In this document: positions 1 through 11,618 of the stretch, in pieces
Numbering within the stretch: the stretch's first letter is position 1
Layout of the letters: each line of letters starts with the position of its first letter
From: Zeus faber
Lineage: Eukaryota > Chordata > Actinopteri > Zeiformes > Zeidae
Length of the DNA: 64,000 nt
NCBI GenBank assembly: GCA_960531495.1
Contig: OY482850.1
Span: forward strand, 6,725,653-6,789,652
Reading direction: 5' to 3'
Notes under the pieces: generated by a model
Database searches by the model: none
What the model was told of the DNA's origin: nothing
The model's input: the letters and a program-made list of their open reading frames with translations, nothing else
Position numbers and translations under genes: made by a program

Positions 1-159
1 GTCTAAGGTCAGATCCACCCTCAACTTCTCCTCATTTGTTTTTAGTTCATTGTCAATGTCTTGCCGTTGCTGTCCTCAGATTAAGTTAAGCTGATCTAAG
101 CTCACTTAAGGTGGTGATGTCACTCACTCACGCGGGACTCTCGACGTGGCAGTGATGTC

Positions 160-1230
160 CGGGTGCAATATTGGGGTACAAGAGAGGTTCAGGAAAGAGG
201 TCCCGCAAGGATTACATATACACTGCCATGGTCACAGACTTAACCTTGTTTTAGTGGATGTTGTGAGCAATCTACAACGAGCGGGTGAGATTTTTTGAAA
301 CTGTGCCGCTGCTTTACAACTTCTTTTCAAACTCTGTGGCCCACGATCTTTTAATGAAGGAACAGAGAGAACTGGAATCAACTGTACAGCCCGTGGAGTT
401 TAAGAAATTGTCAGATACATGCTGGGCATACCAGTATACAGCTTTGTGGGTTATAAAGAAATCACTCCCTGCCTTTCGAACTACACTACAGGATATTATG
501 GCTCAACCAAATGCATGGAGGAAAACAGAGGCCAGAGCTGTAAATGGACTGATTGACGAGCAGTTTGCTTTACTTCTCACGTCTGCACCCTCAGCAAGCA
601 GGGAGAATCATGGAGTGAAATTCAGGCGAGAGCTAGCCTGCATGATTTTGTTGTTGAGGCCCAAACCGAATGCACACCTGTCACGTCCTCTGATGACCTT
701 CGCAGCACTGCTTCTATCCGGTTATAGACCGACTTCCGAGTGAAATGAAAAGACGGTTCTCAATTGAGACTGGGGGTGTTCTGACTGGATTCTCAGCATT
801 GAGTCCCAAACATAAGCTCTTCCTAGACAAGAATTGTCTTTAGTCAATGGCCCAATACCAAGGAGTGACTGAAGTGAACCTGACTGCAGATTCGGCGTCT
901 GCTGGAAACAAAAAAAAAAAGCAAGTACAGACAGTAAATGACACAGTGGAATTTCTATCTCTAATGAGACCCTACCGCGATGCATTTATAGATTTATACA
1001 AACTAATCTGCATATCACTGACTCTGCCTGTGACATCTGCCTCATGCAAACCAAGTTTCTCTTGCCTCGGAAGCCTTAAAAACTACCTAAGGAATAGCAG
1101 CGGCGATGCTTGCACCAGCAACTTGGCCCTGATGGCCATAAACAGCTGGAGGACCAAGGCACTTGACATCCAGAAAATCATTAATGCTTTCGCCACCAAT
1201 CACAACAACAGACGGATTGTGCTTCTATGA
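160..1230 (+). pseudogene. Decayed hAT transposase, ZMYM1-like
   Basis: Broken reading frames together follow the order of a ZMYM1-like hAT transposase. From about 167 the frame reads the HCHGHRLNLVLVD-type block typical of the RNase H-like catalytic region. A 152-residue open stretch (285-743) continues it after a frameshift. The 847-1230 frame carries the C-terminal hAT dimerisation block (LPVTSASCKPSFSCL, then KNYLRNSSGD and FATNHNNRR). In the family the motif is usually SASCERSFS; here ER is replaced by KP. Frameshifts near 295 and 750-850 and the lack of an N-terminal zinc finger make this a dead, 5'-truncated copy. No TIR was recognised. A domesticated host gene is unlikely given the breaks. 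Confidence 0.75.
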
Positions 1231-2900
1231 AAACATCAATGGTGAGTGCAGTTGATTTTTTTTTAATTGGGCCTAGACTAGTGCTGGTTATAATTATTAT
1301 TTTGTGGTGGATACCCCATAGTCCCGATGTTTCCTGCAAATCCTAAAATATTACATTTACCTCTACTAAGCCTACTGGTTTTGCCTGGACTTCCAAGTGG
1401 TGATTCTGTTGATTTTTGTTTTAAATTCAGTAGCCGAATGAATTGAGGTATTGCATGGTCAGATAACGATTTGTCCAATTCCTGGTAAAGCCTTGCATAT
1501 TTTGTTTGCCTTATTAGACTTTAATAAATAATGGTGTATCGTTTGGCTATGTCTGCCTATGTAATGCTAGAGGCTGGTGTTGTGTTTTTCAGTTGAAAAG
1601 CATGCATTTGAAGCAGTGGCAGACCTTTTGATACTGACAGACTGACCTCTCTATGGAAAATCTCTCCAGATGTAATTGTGAAGACCTGGTGTGTATAAAG
1701 TATTCCACTGACGGCTGGCACATATGGAGGGAGTAAGTTGTCAAATTCCTCATGTCTGACTCTTCTATCCATGTTCCTTTAACATTTGCAAGAGTTTTTT
1801 TGCACAGCAAGTCATACAAATCTTTCGGACTCACTGCCGATATTTACTACTTTTGACGCTATCCTTTTCACACAGGCTCCAACCCCATCTGGAGCACCCC
1901 TCCCATGGGCTTGCTTAAAGTAGCTCCATGTCACACTTGTCACACTAGAAGCCCCAGGTAAATGGCACTGAACTCAAAAGGAGGCAGTTAGCTTTGTTTC
2001 TATATCGTGTAACTGGGCCATCACTTATTACATAGAGTTGCTCAAATTGTTTTCCATGTTGCTGTTGCATTTCCTCTATCAACGGTTCAATGTGAGCCCA
2101 CACATCATCATTGTGCCTCAGTGATTGGGAGACTGTTGCAAGCGCTTTTCTTAGCCTAAAAGCCTGTATTTCATTGAGTTTACAGGCTTAGTTTTCTGAA
2201 AAGTCGATATGCACTGGCTATGTTGTTTTCCTGCAGTGCAAATTAAGCTGCACTTCATCAAAATAGCAATTGGTACATGCCCTTTGCAGGTTTGGTACTC
2301 TATATTGCAAGTGATGTTAGCAGACAGGACAGACTCCTTGTTTAGGAAGCTCTAGCATAGTTTTGGCAAGAACACAATGGTGCATCTTGTGTTTTCGATC
2401 TACTGTGTCCTTCCTTCCAACCAACAGCCTGCTATTCCTGCCCCTTGATAGAAAGGCGATGACCTCCTGCTTTTTTTCAAGCTCACCAGCGGCTCTGTCT
2501 TTTCTTTAGGTAGAATTTCTATGCTAGGTTTTTATTTTTACTCCACCCATGGCTTTCATTTCATGATGTGTTAATAATGAGCCGTTATTACATTTCAGAA
2601 AAACTGGGGAGTGGTTTATTCAAATTAGCATCACGCCATGAATCCGGTGGCGATTTTGACATACATATTTGTGAATGATGCCCAATACCTTTCACCTGAC
2701 AGTCTGCCCCTGAAGTAACTAATAATAGTGCTGTATGATTTATTTTGTTATTGTTTGGGCCGTTTTTTTCAGTGTTAAAAATGTTGAGGATACTCTGTGC
2801 AATGACAATTAGTTGAATCTAATCTAATATAATCTAATTATATTATTATGACTTTTGGTCTGTATATTTTACCCGCCATATAGGAATATCTATATAATAT
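1231..2900. other. No recognisable gene
   Basis: AT-rich sequence with only short, unconvincing frames on both strands (1278-1478, 1557-1834, minus). It may include the 3' part of the upstream hAT, but no TIR or coding block could be assigned. Confidence 0.4.
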
Positions 2901-2903
2901 CGG

Positions 2904-2915
2904 GATAATAATAAT

Positions 2916-2949
<34 letters not shown>

Positions 2950-2951
2950 TA
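2904..2951. repeat. (TAA)n microsatellite
   Basis: A run of ataata units ends directly at the left end of the Tc1-like element. A short similar run (about 4495-4519) lies just past the right end, as expected if the transposon landed inside a TA-rich repeat. Confidence 0.85.
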
Positions 2952-4497
2952 CTGCGTTCCAAATTATTATGCAAACTGGATTTAAGTGTCCTAAACATTA
3001 AAATTTTTGTTTTTCAATTGAACTCATGGATGGTATTGTGTCTCAGGGCTCTTTGGATCACTGAAATCAATCTCAGACACCTGTGATAATTCGTTTGCCA
3101 GGTGAGTCCAATTAAAAGAAAACTACTTTAGAAGGACGTTCCCCATTATTAAGCAGGCCACAGGTTTCAAGCAATATGGGAAAGAAAAAGGATCTCTGCT
3201 GCCGAAAAGCATCAAATTGTGCAGTGCCTTGGACAAGGTATGAAAACATTAGATATTTCACGAAAACCTAAGCGTGATCATCGTACTGTGAAGAGATTTG
3301 TGGCTGATTCAGAGCACAGACGGTTGGTGCAGATAAAGGCAGAATGAGGAAGGTTTCTGCCAGACAAATCCATGGGATGAAGAGAGCAGCTGCTAAAATG
3401 CCGTTACAAAGCAGCAAACAGGTATTTGAAGCTGCTGGTGCCTCTGGAGTCACGCCAACCTCAAGGTGTAGGATCTCTACAAGAGGCTTGCAGTTGTGCA
3501 TAAACCTACTATTGGGCCACCCCTAACCAATGCTCACAAGCAGAAACGGTTGCAGTGAGCCCAGAAATACATGAAGACTCATTTTCAAACAGTCTTGTTT
3601 CCTGATGAGTGCCGTACAACCCTGGATGGTCCAGATGGATGGAGTAGTGGATGGTTGGTGGATGGCCACCATGCCCCAACAAGGCTGCGACGTCAGCAAG
3701 GAGGTGGCGGAGTCATGTTTTGGGCTGGAATCATGGGGAGAAAGCTGGTAGGGCCCTTTAGGGTCCCTTGAGGTGTGGAATTGACCTCGGCAAAGTATAT
3801 AGAGTTTCTGACGGACCACTTTCTTCCATGGTACAAAAAGAAGAACCGTGCCTTCCATAGCAAAATCATCTTCATGCAAGACAATGCACCATCTCATGCT
3901 GCATAGAAAACCTCTGTGTCACTGGCTGCTATGGGCATAAAAGGAGAGAAACTCATGGTGTGGCCCCCATCCTGCTCTGACCTCAACCCTATTGAGAAGC
4001 TTTGGAGCATCCTCAAGCAAAAGATCTATGAGGGTGGGAGGCAGTTGGCATCAAAACAGCAGCTCTGGGAGGCTGTTCTGACATCCTGCAAAGAAATTCA
4101 AGCAGAAACTCTCCAAAAACTCACAAGTTCAATGGATGCAAGAATTTGAAGGTGATATCAAAGAAGGGTCCTATGTTAAGATGTTGATTGAAATAGCTTT
4201 TGATTTCAGTAACTATGACCTCCTAATGCTGCACATTCAGCAAATGACCATTTACAATTCTTTAAAACCTATAAAATGTTTTGAAACTCTGTTGTGCATA
4301 ATAATTTGGAACAGTGCATTTTGAGTTTTTGTATTTTTGAAAAAAATACTGTTATCATTGGGAGGTTTGTTTCAATAACATTTGAATTATACCCTGACGG
4401 TTGATGACTTCAAAATTATGCTGACTGTCATTTGCATCCACTATTTAGGAAAATCAGAGAAAAATATCATTTGCATAATAATTTGGAACGCAATGTA
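2950..4497 (+). mobile_element. Tc1/mariner-like transposon, possible DD37E lineage
   Basis: Both ends show an inverted repeat: the left end reads ctgcgttccaaattattatg and the right end is its near-exact complement, about 25 bp each. Each end abuts TA, the Tc1/mariner target. Transposase remains lie between them on the plus strand. The length of about 1.55 kb is normal for the superfamily. The copy is dead because the transposase has several stops and frameshifts. Confidence 0.85.
3176..4149 (+). pseudogene. Tc1-like transposase, broken
   Basis: The frame opens with MGKKKDL and an N-terminal helix-turn-helix-like region, then breaks at several points. Three catalytic blocks can be read: FPDEC (first Asp, near 3601), MQDNAPSH (second Asp, near 3877) and LNPIEKLW (Glu, near 3990). 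Counting codons between the second Asp and the Glu gives 37 residues, including one in-frame stop (TAG near 3904). That spacing differs from the classic DD34E Tc1 group and fits DD37E-type elements. It is non-functional as it stands. Confidence 0.75.
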
Positions 4498-4717
4498 ATA
4501 ATAACAATAATAATAATATGAATTTTGCAGCGGATGGAGAGCTGAAATAGGATTGTTCTATTCTATAGGATAAGCGCTTGCATTTTCTGAAAAAAAATGT
4601 TTTGTCTTGGAAACACGTTAAGATATTTGGGGAATTCCCAACATAGTTCCAAGGTTACCACGGCAACCGGCATCGTGTGTGGGCAGGGCATCATCCTGTG
4701 ATCCTGTGATGTTACCA

Positions 4718-4743
4718 TGACATCACAACTCTCCCCCTATAAA
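4718..4743 (+). promoter_or_regulatory. CRE-like site plus TATA box
   Basis: TGACATCA (4718-4725) is one base from a consensus cAMP response element, and TATAAA (4738-4743) lies 13 bp further on. The start codon of the Y-box gene is 116 bp downstream of the TATA, consistent with a short 5' UTR. The same CRE-spacer-TATA block recurs at 49.6 kb with a 21-bp identical core. CRE plus TATA is an architecture found in many testis-expressed retrogenes; that link is inference. Confidence 0.6.
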
Positions 4744-4858
4744 TCTGAGCATTTGGAGGAGCTGTCGTTAAAACAAAACAAACTAGTAACTGGCGTCACT
4801 AGCACAGGAAATCACACGTGACCCCACACTGGCAAAAGCCATTTACTAACCAGCAACC

Positions 4859-5791
4859 ATGAGCAGTGACGCTGAGACACAACAGCTACCGCAGCCCACT
4901 GCCGATGCGGAGAGCCCATCCATCCCGGAGGATAAGAAGGTCATCGCAACAAAGGTCTTGGGTACAGTCAAATGGTTTAACGTCAGGAACGGATACGGTT
5001 TCATCAACAGGAATGATACAAAAGAGGACGTTTTCGTACACCAAACGGCCATAAAAAAGAACAACCCAAGGAAATACCTCCGCAGCGTTGGAGATGGGGA
5101 AACTGTTGAGTTTGATGTGGTTGAAGGTGAAAAGGGAGCAGAGGCGGCCAATGTAACTGGCCCAGGAGGCGCACCAGTTCAAGGGAGCAAGTATGCGGCC
5201 GACCGTTACAGGCGCTACCATCGCAGGAGGGGTCCACCACGCGATGGAGATGATCCAGCGAACCACCAGAGTGATGGTGAGGGAGAGCCAGAGAGCGGAG
5301 GCAGAGACAGGAGCGGCCGTGAAGGTGCAGAGAGCGACCCGGAGGGCGAGATGCAGCTTCTGCAGCGCAGGCCCTTCTACCCTGGCCGACGTATTGACCC
5401 GCCATACTTTGGAGGCGAAGGCGACGGGAGCCAAGGTGGTCCAAATCAGGTCAGCAAACCAATGAGGCAGAACTACTACAGAGGCTACAGACCAAAGTTC
5501 AGGCCAAGAGGCCCCCCCCGCCCCAGACCAGTGTGGGATGGAGAGGAGGACAAGGAGAACCATGGCTGTGAAGGTGGCGCCACCCCCGCAACATCAACCA
5601 TTACCGCAGATACCCACAGGGCGCCAGCAAACCCGTCAAGAATGGCAAGGAGGTTCACGAGGCCCAGCGAGATGGGACCCAGCGAGAGTAGGAACATCCC
5701 GTCCACCGGCACCCACCACCCTTTACCATCGTCCATTTTTTTGTCGGCAAGAAGAAAGATCAAAGATTTGAGTAATAAGAAACAGATTTAA
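4859..5791 (+). CDS. ybx1-like: Intronless Y-box binding protein (cold-shock domain)
   Basis: 310 residues in one open frame. Residues about 33-104 form a near-canonical cold-shock domain with the nucleic-acid-binding motifs GYGFINR and DVFVHQTAI and the flanks [14 protein letters not shown] and [10 protein letters not shown] basic/acidic-island tail follows, with RRRGPP, Arg-rich patches and EEDKENHG, as in YBX1. Y-box proteins bind single-stranded DNA and mRNA and control translation and splicing. Vertebrate ybx1 has introns while this copy has none, so it is probably a retrocopy. After EEDKENHG the tail leaves the family pattern; the neighbouring frame near 5580-5690 reads [11 protein letters not shown]-type sequence, so a frameshift has replaced the last basic island. 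The start has a good Kozak context (accATGa). An intact CSD, a promoter and polyA signals suggest it may be expressed. Confidence 0.85.
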   Translation: MSSDAETQQLPQPTADAESPSIPEDKKVIATKVLGTVKWFNVRNGYGFINRNDTKEDVFVHQTAIKKNNPRKYLRSVGDGETVEFDVVEGEKGAEAANVTGPGGAPVQGSKYAADRYRRYHRRRGPPRDGDDPANHQSDGEGEPESGGRDRSGREGAESDPEGEMQLLQRRPFYPGRRIDPPYFGGEGDGSQGGPNQVSKPMRQNYYRGYRPKFRPRGPPRPRPVWDGEEDKENHGCEGGATPATSTITADTHRAPANPSRMARRFTRPSEMGPSESRNIPSTGTHHPLPSSIFLSARRKIKDLSNKKQI

Positions 5792-5971
5792 CTTGACATT
5801 GTCAAAAGCTTGCAACACACGTTTGACCAGATTACCACCGATTGCCTGCAGATTCTATGCAGACCTGCCGTCAGTTTTTACACCGAATGGTTTTTAAAGA
5901 TAAATCTAATCGTAATTTGATATCTGGTCGTTTCAACATGTTATGTGTTTCTGTAACAAAATGCAAGCTCA

Positions 5972-5991
5972 AATAAAAGTCAAACAATAAA
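5972..5991 (+). other. Polyadenylation signals of the Y-box gene
   Basis: Two AATAAA hexamers (5972-5977 and 5986-5991) lie about 180-200 bp after the Y-box stop codon and are followed by T-rich sequence. No long A tract marks a retrocopy end. Confidence 0.6.
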
Positions 5992-6383
5992 ATGTTGTTT
6001 TATTTTTTATATGTTATGCTCTTGCTTTTGTTTTTTTTTTTATAATTTTTTGCGACCCTTTCTATGTAAAGTGTAGTTTGGTTACTTGGTCCTACCAAGT
6101 AGGATAACCAGTGTAAATTATAATTAACTTCTTGGATACCCTTGTTTATCTGGTCTCACTGCCTCTATACATGTGTGTGTGTACATGCGCCCATGCTTTC
6201 ACATACAATCCCATACTACCTCAGACTCAACCCGAAGAATCCCACACAAATTATTTCCTGCCTGAATTCCTCTTCTATTTGTTCACTTTCCCTCCGGTGT
6301 CTTCGACACCTGACTCTAACATGTAGAACCGACCTTTTCCTGACAATACTCACATTGGGCCTCATTCACAAAATTTGTGAATC

Positions 6384-6431
6384 TAAGAACATTTCTACTC
6401 ACATATTAATATGTGCGTAGAAATGTTCTTA
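6384..6431. repeat. 48-bp near-perfect palindrome
   Basis: Two 24-bp halves, starting taagaacatttctac and centred on attaat, are reverse complements except at one position. There is no loop, so it could form a cruciform. It sits in AT-rich sequence with ggcctcattcacaaa to its left, like the ends of some DNA-transposon MITEs. Confidence 0.8.
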
Positions 6432-6509
6432 CTTTGTGCACAAAAGAGGTGGATGTGCAAAGTCAGAACAGGATTTCCATTCCCGCCCATTGCAATGGCC
6501 CTTTAAATT

Positions 6510-7520
6510 CTGTGCCAATCTAAAGAGAAGGCATTTAAATTAGTGAGATAAAGCGTCTTCTAAGCAGTAAGAAATGTGTGCTAAATAGAACAAGGAGGCT
6601 GTTTCATACATGTTCTCTGCACGACAACTGCTTTGCAATGTCTAGGGTCTTGTACAGGAAACTGCCCTGAAGATAAAGAATTTGTGAGAAGTGGGAGCCC
6701 AACCCACGCCTCCAGTGGAGACTCGCAGTGCCTGAGACCGCCCGGCCATCCTGACCGCTCGTGGCCAAAACAAAGCACACTCCATCCATGAAAATAACAA
6801 GAGGAAGCCACCTTATACATACATATTCCAGTTTAACTGGACGAATACCTTATAAAAGTGAAAGCCGCTCAGTTTTTGGCCTTTTTTTAAATTCTGTCTT
6901 TCTATTTCTACCTCTTCGCAACTGGCAATACTTCCAGGACAGCTAATATTCAAAAATATAAATGTGTTGTTGTCCATGGCGTCTTCTTGCATGTAATTTC
7001 CATTTGTGCCTACTTTCTGGCAAAGCGGTATAATGTAAAAAAAAGTGCTGCTTTGACATGTAGGTCAGACAAATGCCCCAAAGCATTTGTTAAACTTGAT
7101 AAGCTGGCTGCATATAGGGGCTCCAATGCAACTATCTTTATTACTCAAAGGCTATTCAATTGCTCCAGCTTGGGAGGCCAAAATCACACCGAACATGAGT
7201 TTGGTATTTCAGTGGTAGAAATCTCTCCTGCCACGCGGGATTTCCTCTCCGGCTAATGCTGTGGCCTTTTAAAGTCTGTACCCATCTCAAAAGACATTCA
7301 AATTACGAGATAAAGCGTCTTCTAATCAGTAAGCAAAGTGTGCTGGATGGAACAAGATCTACTGTCTTGTAAATTGCCATGTTTATGCTGGCTCAAGATA
7401 CACATTTTGGGTATTGGCTACTTAAAGGATTTGTCAGAAAAGTGCTGCATTGACATGTAGCTCGGACAAAAACAATGCAACTATCTTGATTACTCAAAGG
7501 CAAACTGTTTGTCACATATT
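6510..7520. repeat. Diverged direct repeats, no gene
   Basis: Two blocks recur with substitutions: 6516-6600 matches 7276-7360 (shared gagataaagcgtcttctaa), and 7036-7170 matches about 7435-7510 (shared tgacatgtag and gcaactatctt). This suggests an old local duplication of an unidentified repeat. The open frames here are short and not convincing. Confidence 0.6.
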
Positions 7521-8159
7521 GGGAGCAGAATATTGGAGCAGAGTTAAGTAGACAGAGCGATCTTCTCTCATGAGGGGTCATTGAATGGCAGCCCATGTAT
7601 AAATTCCAGCTTTGTGAAACTCACAACATACAGTTTTGTTGAGACTGTCACAGAGAAGCCGATTCATTTCTGTTTTGGGCTTTATAGCTGAAACATATTG
7701 CTGAATCAAATTTTTATGACTGACCATCACATCAAATCACCTGTTGACCACCTCATGCAATGATAAGTCCCTAAATTAAAAAGATATGTAGGCGGCAGTA
7801 TAGAGAAAGCGATGAAGACAATTCAAAATATGAAGTCGGAGAGAACAAATGTTAAATATATATATTTAACTAATTTTAAGAGTTGATGATGATGATACAA
7901 CAATAGCGAAACATGTAGAGTTAGTCCAGGTTTGTGCAGGTAATGCAGGATGCGACACAAGCTCTGGCTTCAGCAACAGCTTTTTATTTCACCTGGCAAT
8001 GAAAAACACAAATAAACTCTGCCACACAATCCGTTTCGTCACTCCAACCCAACATCAGTTTAGAGTCTGCATCATTCCAAGAGCCTACGAAATATAACAA
8101 ATTACAAATAAAAACAACATTATCTGTCAATGTATCGATTACAATGGGCAACATTAATC
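7521..8159. other. No recognisable feature
   Basis: AT-rich, with only short frames. A small gatgatgat run near 7888 is the only visible structure. Confidence 0.4.
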
Positions 8160-8590
8160 ACAATGCAATATAAATATAAATACTAGAAACCCGTTGCATT
8201 ATATAAAGAAAATATGGGTGTTGGGGCTTTCGGCTGGATGGGCCGTTTGTGGTGGGGCGGTCCTTGCCCTTGTGTAGGCTGTGGTTGGGCATGGGGCCCC
8301 CGCTTGCTTGCTTGCAGGGTGGGTGTTTTGGGTGGGGTGTCAGTCTGTCAGCGTAGGACCTGGCCCCGGGCCTGCGGTCCGTGCTTGGTGTCCGTGTCCC
8401 GGGTTCTGCGGCTGTGTCTTGTGCCTGCACGTGGGGGTGGGTTATATGTGTGCGTCTCAGGGGTGCAGGGTCTCCTTGCGCTCTCTGGGACTCGGTTATG
8501 CTCCTTGGGCCCGGCACGAGTTTTCCTCCGCGGGCCTCCGCCTTCTCTGGGGGCTGGGGGTCTTCTGTGGCTGCAGATTTAAAATCATGG
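8160..8590 (+). repeat. GC-rich fragment resembling an L1/Tx1-like 3' UTR
   Basis: G/C-rich sequence that contrasts with its AT-rich surroundings. The part at 8480-8578 (ctctctgggac...ggggctgggggtcttctgtg) resembles 63700-63800, which follows an L1-like reverse transcriptase at 62.3-63.6 kb. It is therefore probably a truncated 3' UTR of that family. The open frames on both strands have Trp/Cys/Gly-rich composition and look non-coding. Confidence 0.45.
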
Positions 8591-9176
8591 GTGAGTTTCT
8601 TTCAAGAAGAGTAAGACGCTTGCATATAACATTTTGATTTGAACTGTACGTTACACATCAGCTGCAAACACTTAAGACTGACAGTGTCAGTATCCACCAG
8701 TAAAATACTGATTGTACTGGGGCAGCTTTCAGCTTCCACCCGTAGAACTCGGCTGGTATCAGAACAAAACAGCCCCCCCCCACTCAACCCACTCACACAC
8801 ACCCATACACACCTGTCCAGAAGGGCTATATAAGCAGGACTTGTGGCTTCTCCTCACACTTGCACCACATTTGCATATGACAAGCAAATGTGGAGTAAAT
8901 TTAATTTCTGCAAGTAAAATTGCAAAGCACCTACACAAAGAAGTATGGAGATAATAGTGCAACAAAAGATGTAAAATGATTTGATAATTCAGGATTTTTG
9001 ACCAATTTTTCTTGATTATTCAAAAACATTTTTCTGCTTGTCTGTGTTTTAGAAGGGACAAAGGGGGACAATGCCTGAGTTCAGTTCAAGAAACAACTTT
9101 CAAATCACAGGTGAGTGTTTCGTCCACGTCAAGGCTTTAGAGATTCAAAATGGTCACGTGGCAGACAAGAGTGTGT

Positions 9177-9350
9177 AGTTAAGCCACGTCTGCAAGGGAT
9201 GGGGCTTGCTTCGCCCTGTAGCGGCGCAGCTGTACCGGGTCTGCCTGATCAGCCTCCTTAGTGCTGATTGGTCGCTCCCAGCTGAGAGAGTTTCTTATAT
9301 GTTGTGCTGTCTCTCAGTGGGGATCGCGTGGTGCAGGTCAAAGAAAAACT
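9177..9350 (+). mobile_element. LTR fragment with TATA-like core
   Basis: It matches the reverse strand of about 15480-15655 over some 150 bp: aagccacgtctgca, aatcagcctc-type, gctgattggtc (CCAAT box on the opposite strand) and cttatatgttgt (TATA-like). The CCAAT/TATA layout and the second copy next to a BEL/Pao element suggest an LTR promoter. The boundaries are uncertain. Confidence 0.5.
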
Positions 9351-9583
9351 GTCGACCCATGTTACCAAAGTTCAATACAATGTATGCTGTAGCCTATATG
9401 TGCATTCATAAAATACAAAATAATGAATGAAAATGTCTGTAGTCAGTAAATGGCACATACTAACATTATGTGCAAATATATGCAGTCTGTTTGACGTAGT
9501 CACGTACACATGACGTAAAGACTTAGAGCAATGTCACAAAAGCGAATATTCTATTTATTTTCAAAACTTCCCTCTGAGTCAGC

Positions 9584-9610
<27 letters not shown>
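9584..9610. repeat. (GA)n microsatellite
   Basis: About 13 uninterrupted GA units. Confidence 0.9.
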
Positions 9611-9614
<4 letters not shown>

Positions 9615-9822
9615 AATGACAGCTGACAAGTTGACACACTGCACCTCCCAGATCTGTGCTGGTAGGCTGACAGCCACAGGGGCAGAAGCAGCTAGCTCCA
9701 CTTGGTAGCACTACTTTTCCTTCCCCGCCTCCTGAGGCTACTCAAAAGTCAGATGCAGTGTCCTTCAGACCACCAGAGAATTATGCATTCCCTGTCCAAA
9801 AATTCACCGGGGAGAGCTTCAC

Positions 9823-11540
9823 TTGCTCCTGCAAGGCCGCCTTGTTCAAAGAGGGGCAGTGGTAGTGGTAGAATACATTGCAGACGGTGACAGTATTGTG
9901 TGCGGTGTGTGCAGGTCCGCTATCAAGAGAGAGACAATCAACAGACAAGTCGGAGCCAAGGCATCCCAAAGCCCTTTTTTTGGCTTAACTGCTGACGGAA
10001 CCACAGATATCACTAGCAAAGAACAGTTCTCATGCAATATACAATTTGTAGATGACAACCTGGAAGTTCAGAATTTCTTCCTGGGCTTTTACAATGCCCC
10101 AAACACAACAGCTGAGATGCTATTTTTGTGCAATAAAGATGTCCTTTTCCCCCTTAATCTGCCCAAGGAGAGGCTGAAAGGCTACTTTTTTGAAGGAGCC
10201 AGCAATATGTTGCAATATGTATGAATATGGAGGTTCAATGGGGTACAAAGAAAAAAGAAAACGTGTCCAGACTCTGTGTTTGTCCACTGCGCAAATCACT
10301 CATTGGATTTAGTGTTGCATGAAGTGGCAAGAGAAGTGCGCCTGGTTGCTGACACGCTGAACTTGAACCACTTCCAAGTGGTTACAGTTATTATCCATGA
10401 TTCGGCAAAGAGAAAGGCCTTGTGCCAATACCTGGATGTGGAGATGTGGTATACCTGCTTGCCCTGTGCCCAACTCGATGGTGTGTCAGAGTTGTGGCAT
10501 TGTTGTGTCTGCTCGCCTGCTATGGGGAAATGTTACAGACCTTCAGGACCTTGGAGAGCGACGTGACTGTCAAGGGGGAGATGCGTGCTAAAGTGGCGGG
10601 ACTACTCACAAAGCCACCTGCTTTGCTTACCTGCGTTACTGTGTTCACTCCATGCGAAGCATTGGCACGGTCTCTTCAAAGGCACCAAAGTCACAGCCCT
10701 GGGGTTAATGGAACGACTGAGCACACTGTGATAGGATGCCACCATCGACGGCCTTGTGGCCAAGACGAAGGAATACGGCGATCGCTAAAACCTAAAAATG
10801 CCACATCCACTGCGAATCACCAAGACCCCGGTGCACTTTTGCCATACAGAGTATAATAGTAATAATAATATAATATTATGAATGAAAATAATAATACATT
10901 TTATTTATATAGCACCTTTGATACAAGAAATGCAGCTCTTACTTCAACACATGTAATACAACCTACCTTTACTCAACTATAAATGAGTAACCTACCTCTC
11001 CAAAGGAAGTGTTTAGTAACTTTAGAACACAAATCATAAAGATGTGGTGCCTGGAATTTCATATTACAGGAAATCCAAGGCTGAGGAAAAGGGAGGTGTT
11101 TGAGGCCCTGGACTCTGACACACAACTCTGACACACCATCGAGTTGGGCACAGGGCAAGCAGGTATACCACATCTCCACATCCAGGTATTGGCACAAGGC
11201 CTTTCTCTTTGCCGTTCGTTATCGAGGCGGCTCAGGGGAAAGAGGTGGATATAAAGGGCTCTCGGGAACTGACACTCTTTGTGCCTGGAGCATGGAGTTG
11301 GTCATCCTGGGAGATATGTGAAGTCACCACTCATCCAAGATGTGGTGTCCATCCTCCAGGAAGTGCAGCCACAAACCCGGAGCATGCTGCCGGAGGTGGA
11401 AAGGCTCATAGGTCCGTCGCTCTCGGAGCCCTCTTTCTTGGCCCTGTGTAGGCTGAAGACCTAGCTGCGCAACACCCTCATGCAGGAGAGACTCACCCAC
11501 TTGGCAATAATGAATGCTCACGGTGAAAGCCTTTATTAGA
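9823..11540 (+). pseudogene. Rearranged hAT transposase
   Basis: Residues in the 9823-10224 frame give FFGLTADGTTDITSKEQFS, a hAT/ZMYM-type catalytic block with its Asp, followed by LEVQNFFLGFY. At 10276-10480 comes FVHCANHSLDLVLHEVAREV, the next family block. At about 11390-11530 one frame reads SFLALCRLKTQLRNTLMQER, the C-terminal dimerisation block. Frameshifts and stops separate the blocks, and an inverted copy of an internal 94-bp piece lies between the second and third. It is dead. No TIR was identified. Confidence 0.75.
10403..11214. repeat. 94-bp inverted repeat within the hAT remnant
   Basis: The left arm (10403-10496, starting cggcaaagagaaaggcc) and the right arm (11121-11214) are reverse complements with no difference seen, separated by 624 bp. 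Because the sequence is transposase coding sequence, one arm must be an inverted duplicate. The spacer holds a (TAA)-rich tract (about 10855-10900). Confidence 0.85.
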
Positions 11541-11618
11541 AGGACAATTGAAAGAAGGTCCATTTTTGGCAATTCATGAGACTGAGACAAAGTGAGATAG
11601 CCTACACTATATGCAGCA

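Noticed and set aside
847-1230. Domesticated host gene from the hAT C-terminal block
   Set aside because: The frame is detached from the upstream domains by frameshifts and the core motif is altered.
4886-5563. 225-codon minus-strand frame
   Set aside because: Antisense shadow of the Y-box coding sequence.
8214-8637. CpG-island gene suggested by GC-rich frames
   Set aside because: Composition is low-information Trp/Gly/Cys and the sequence recurs after an L1 element.
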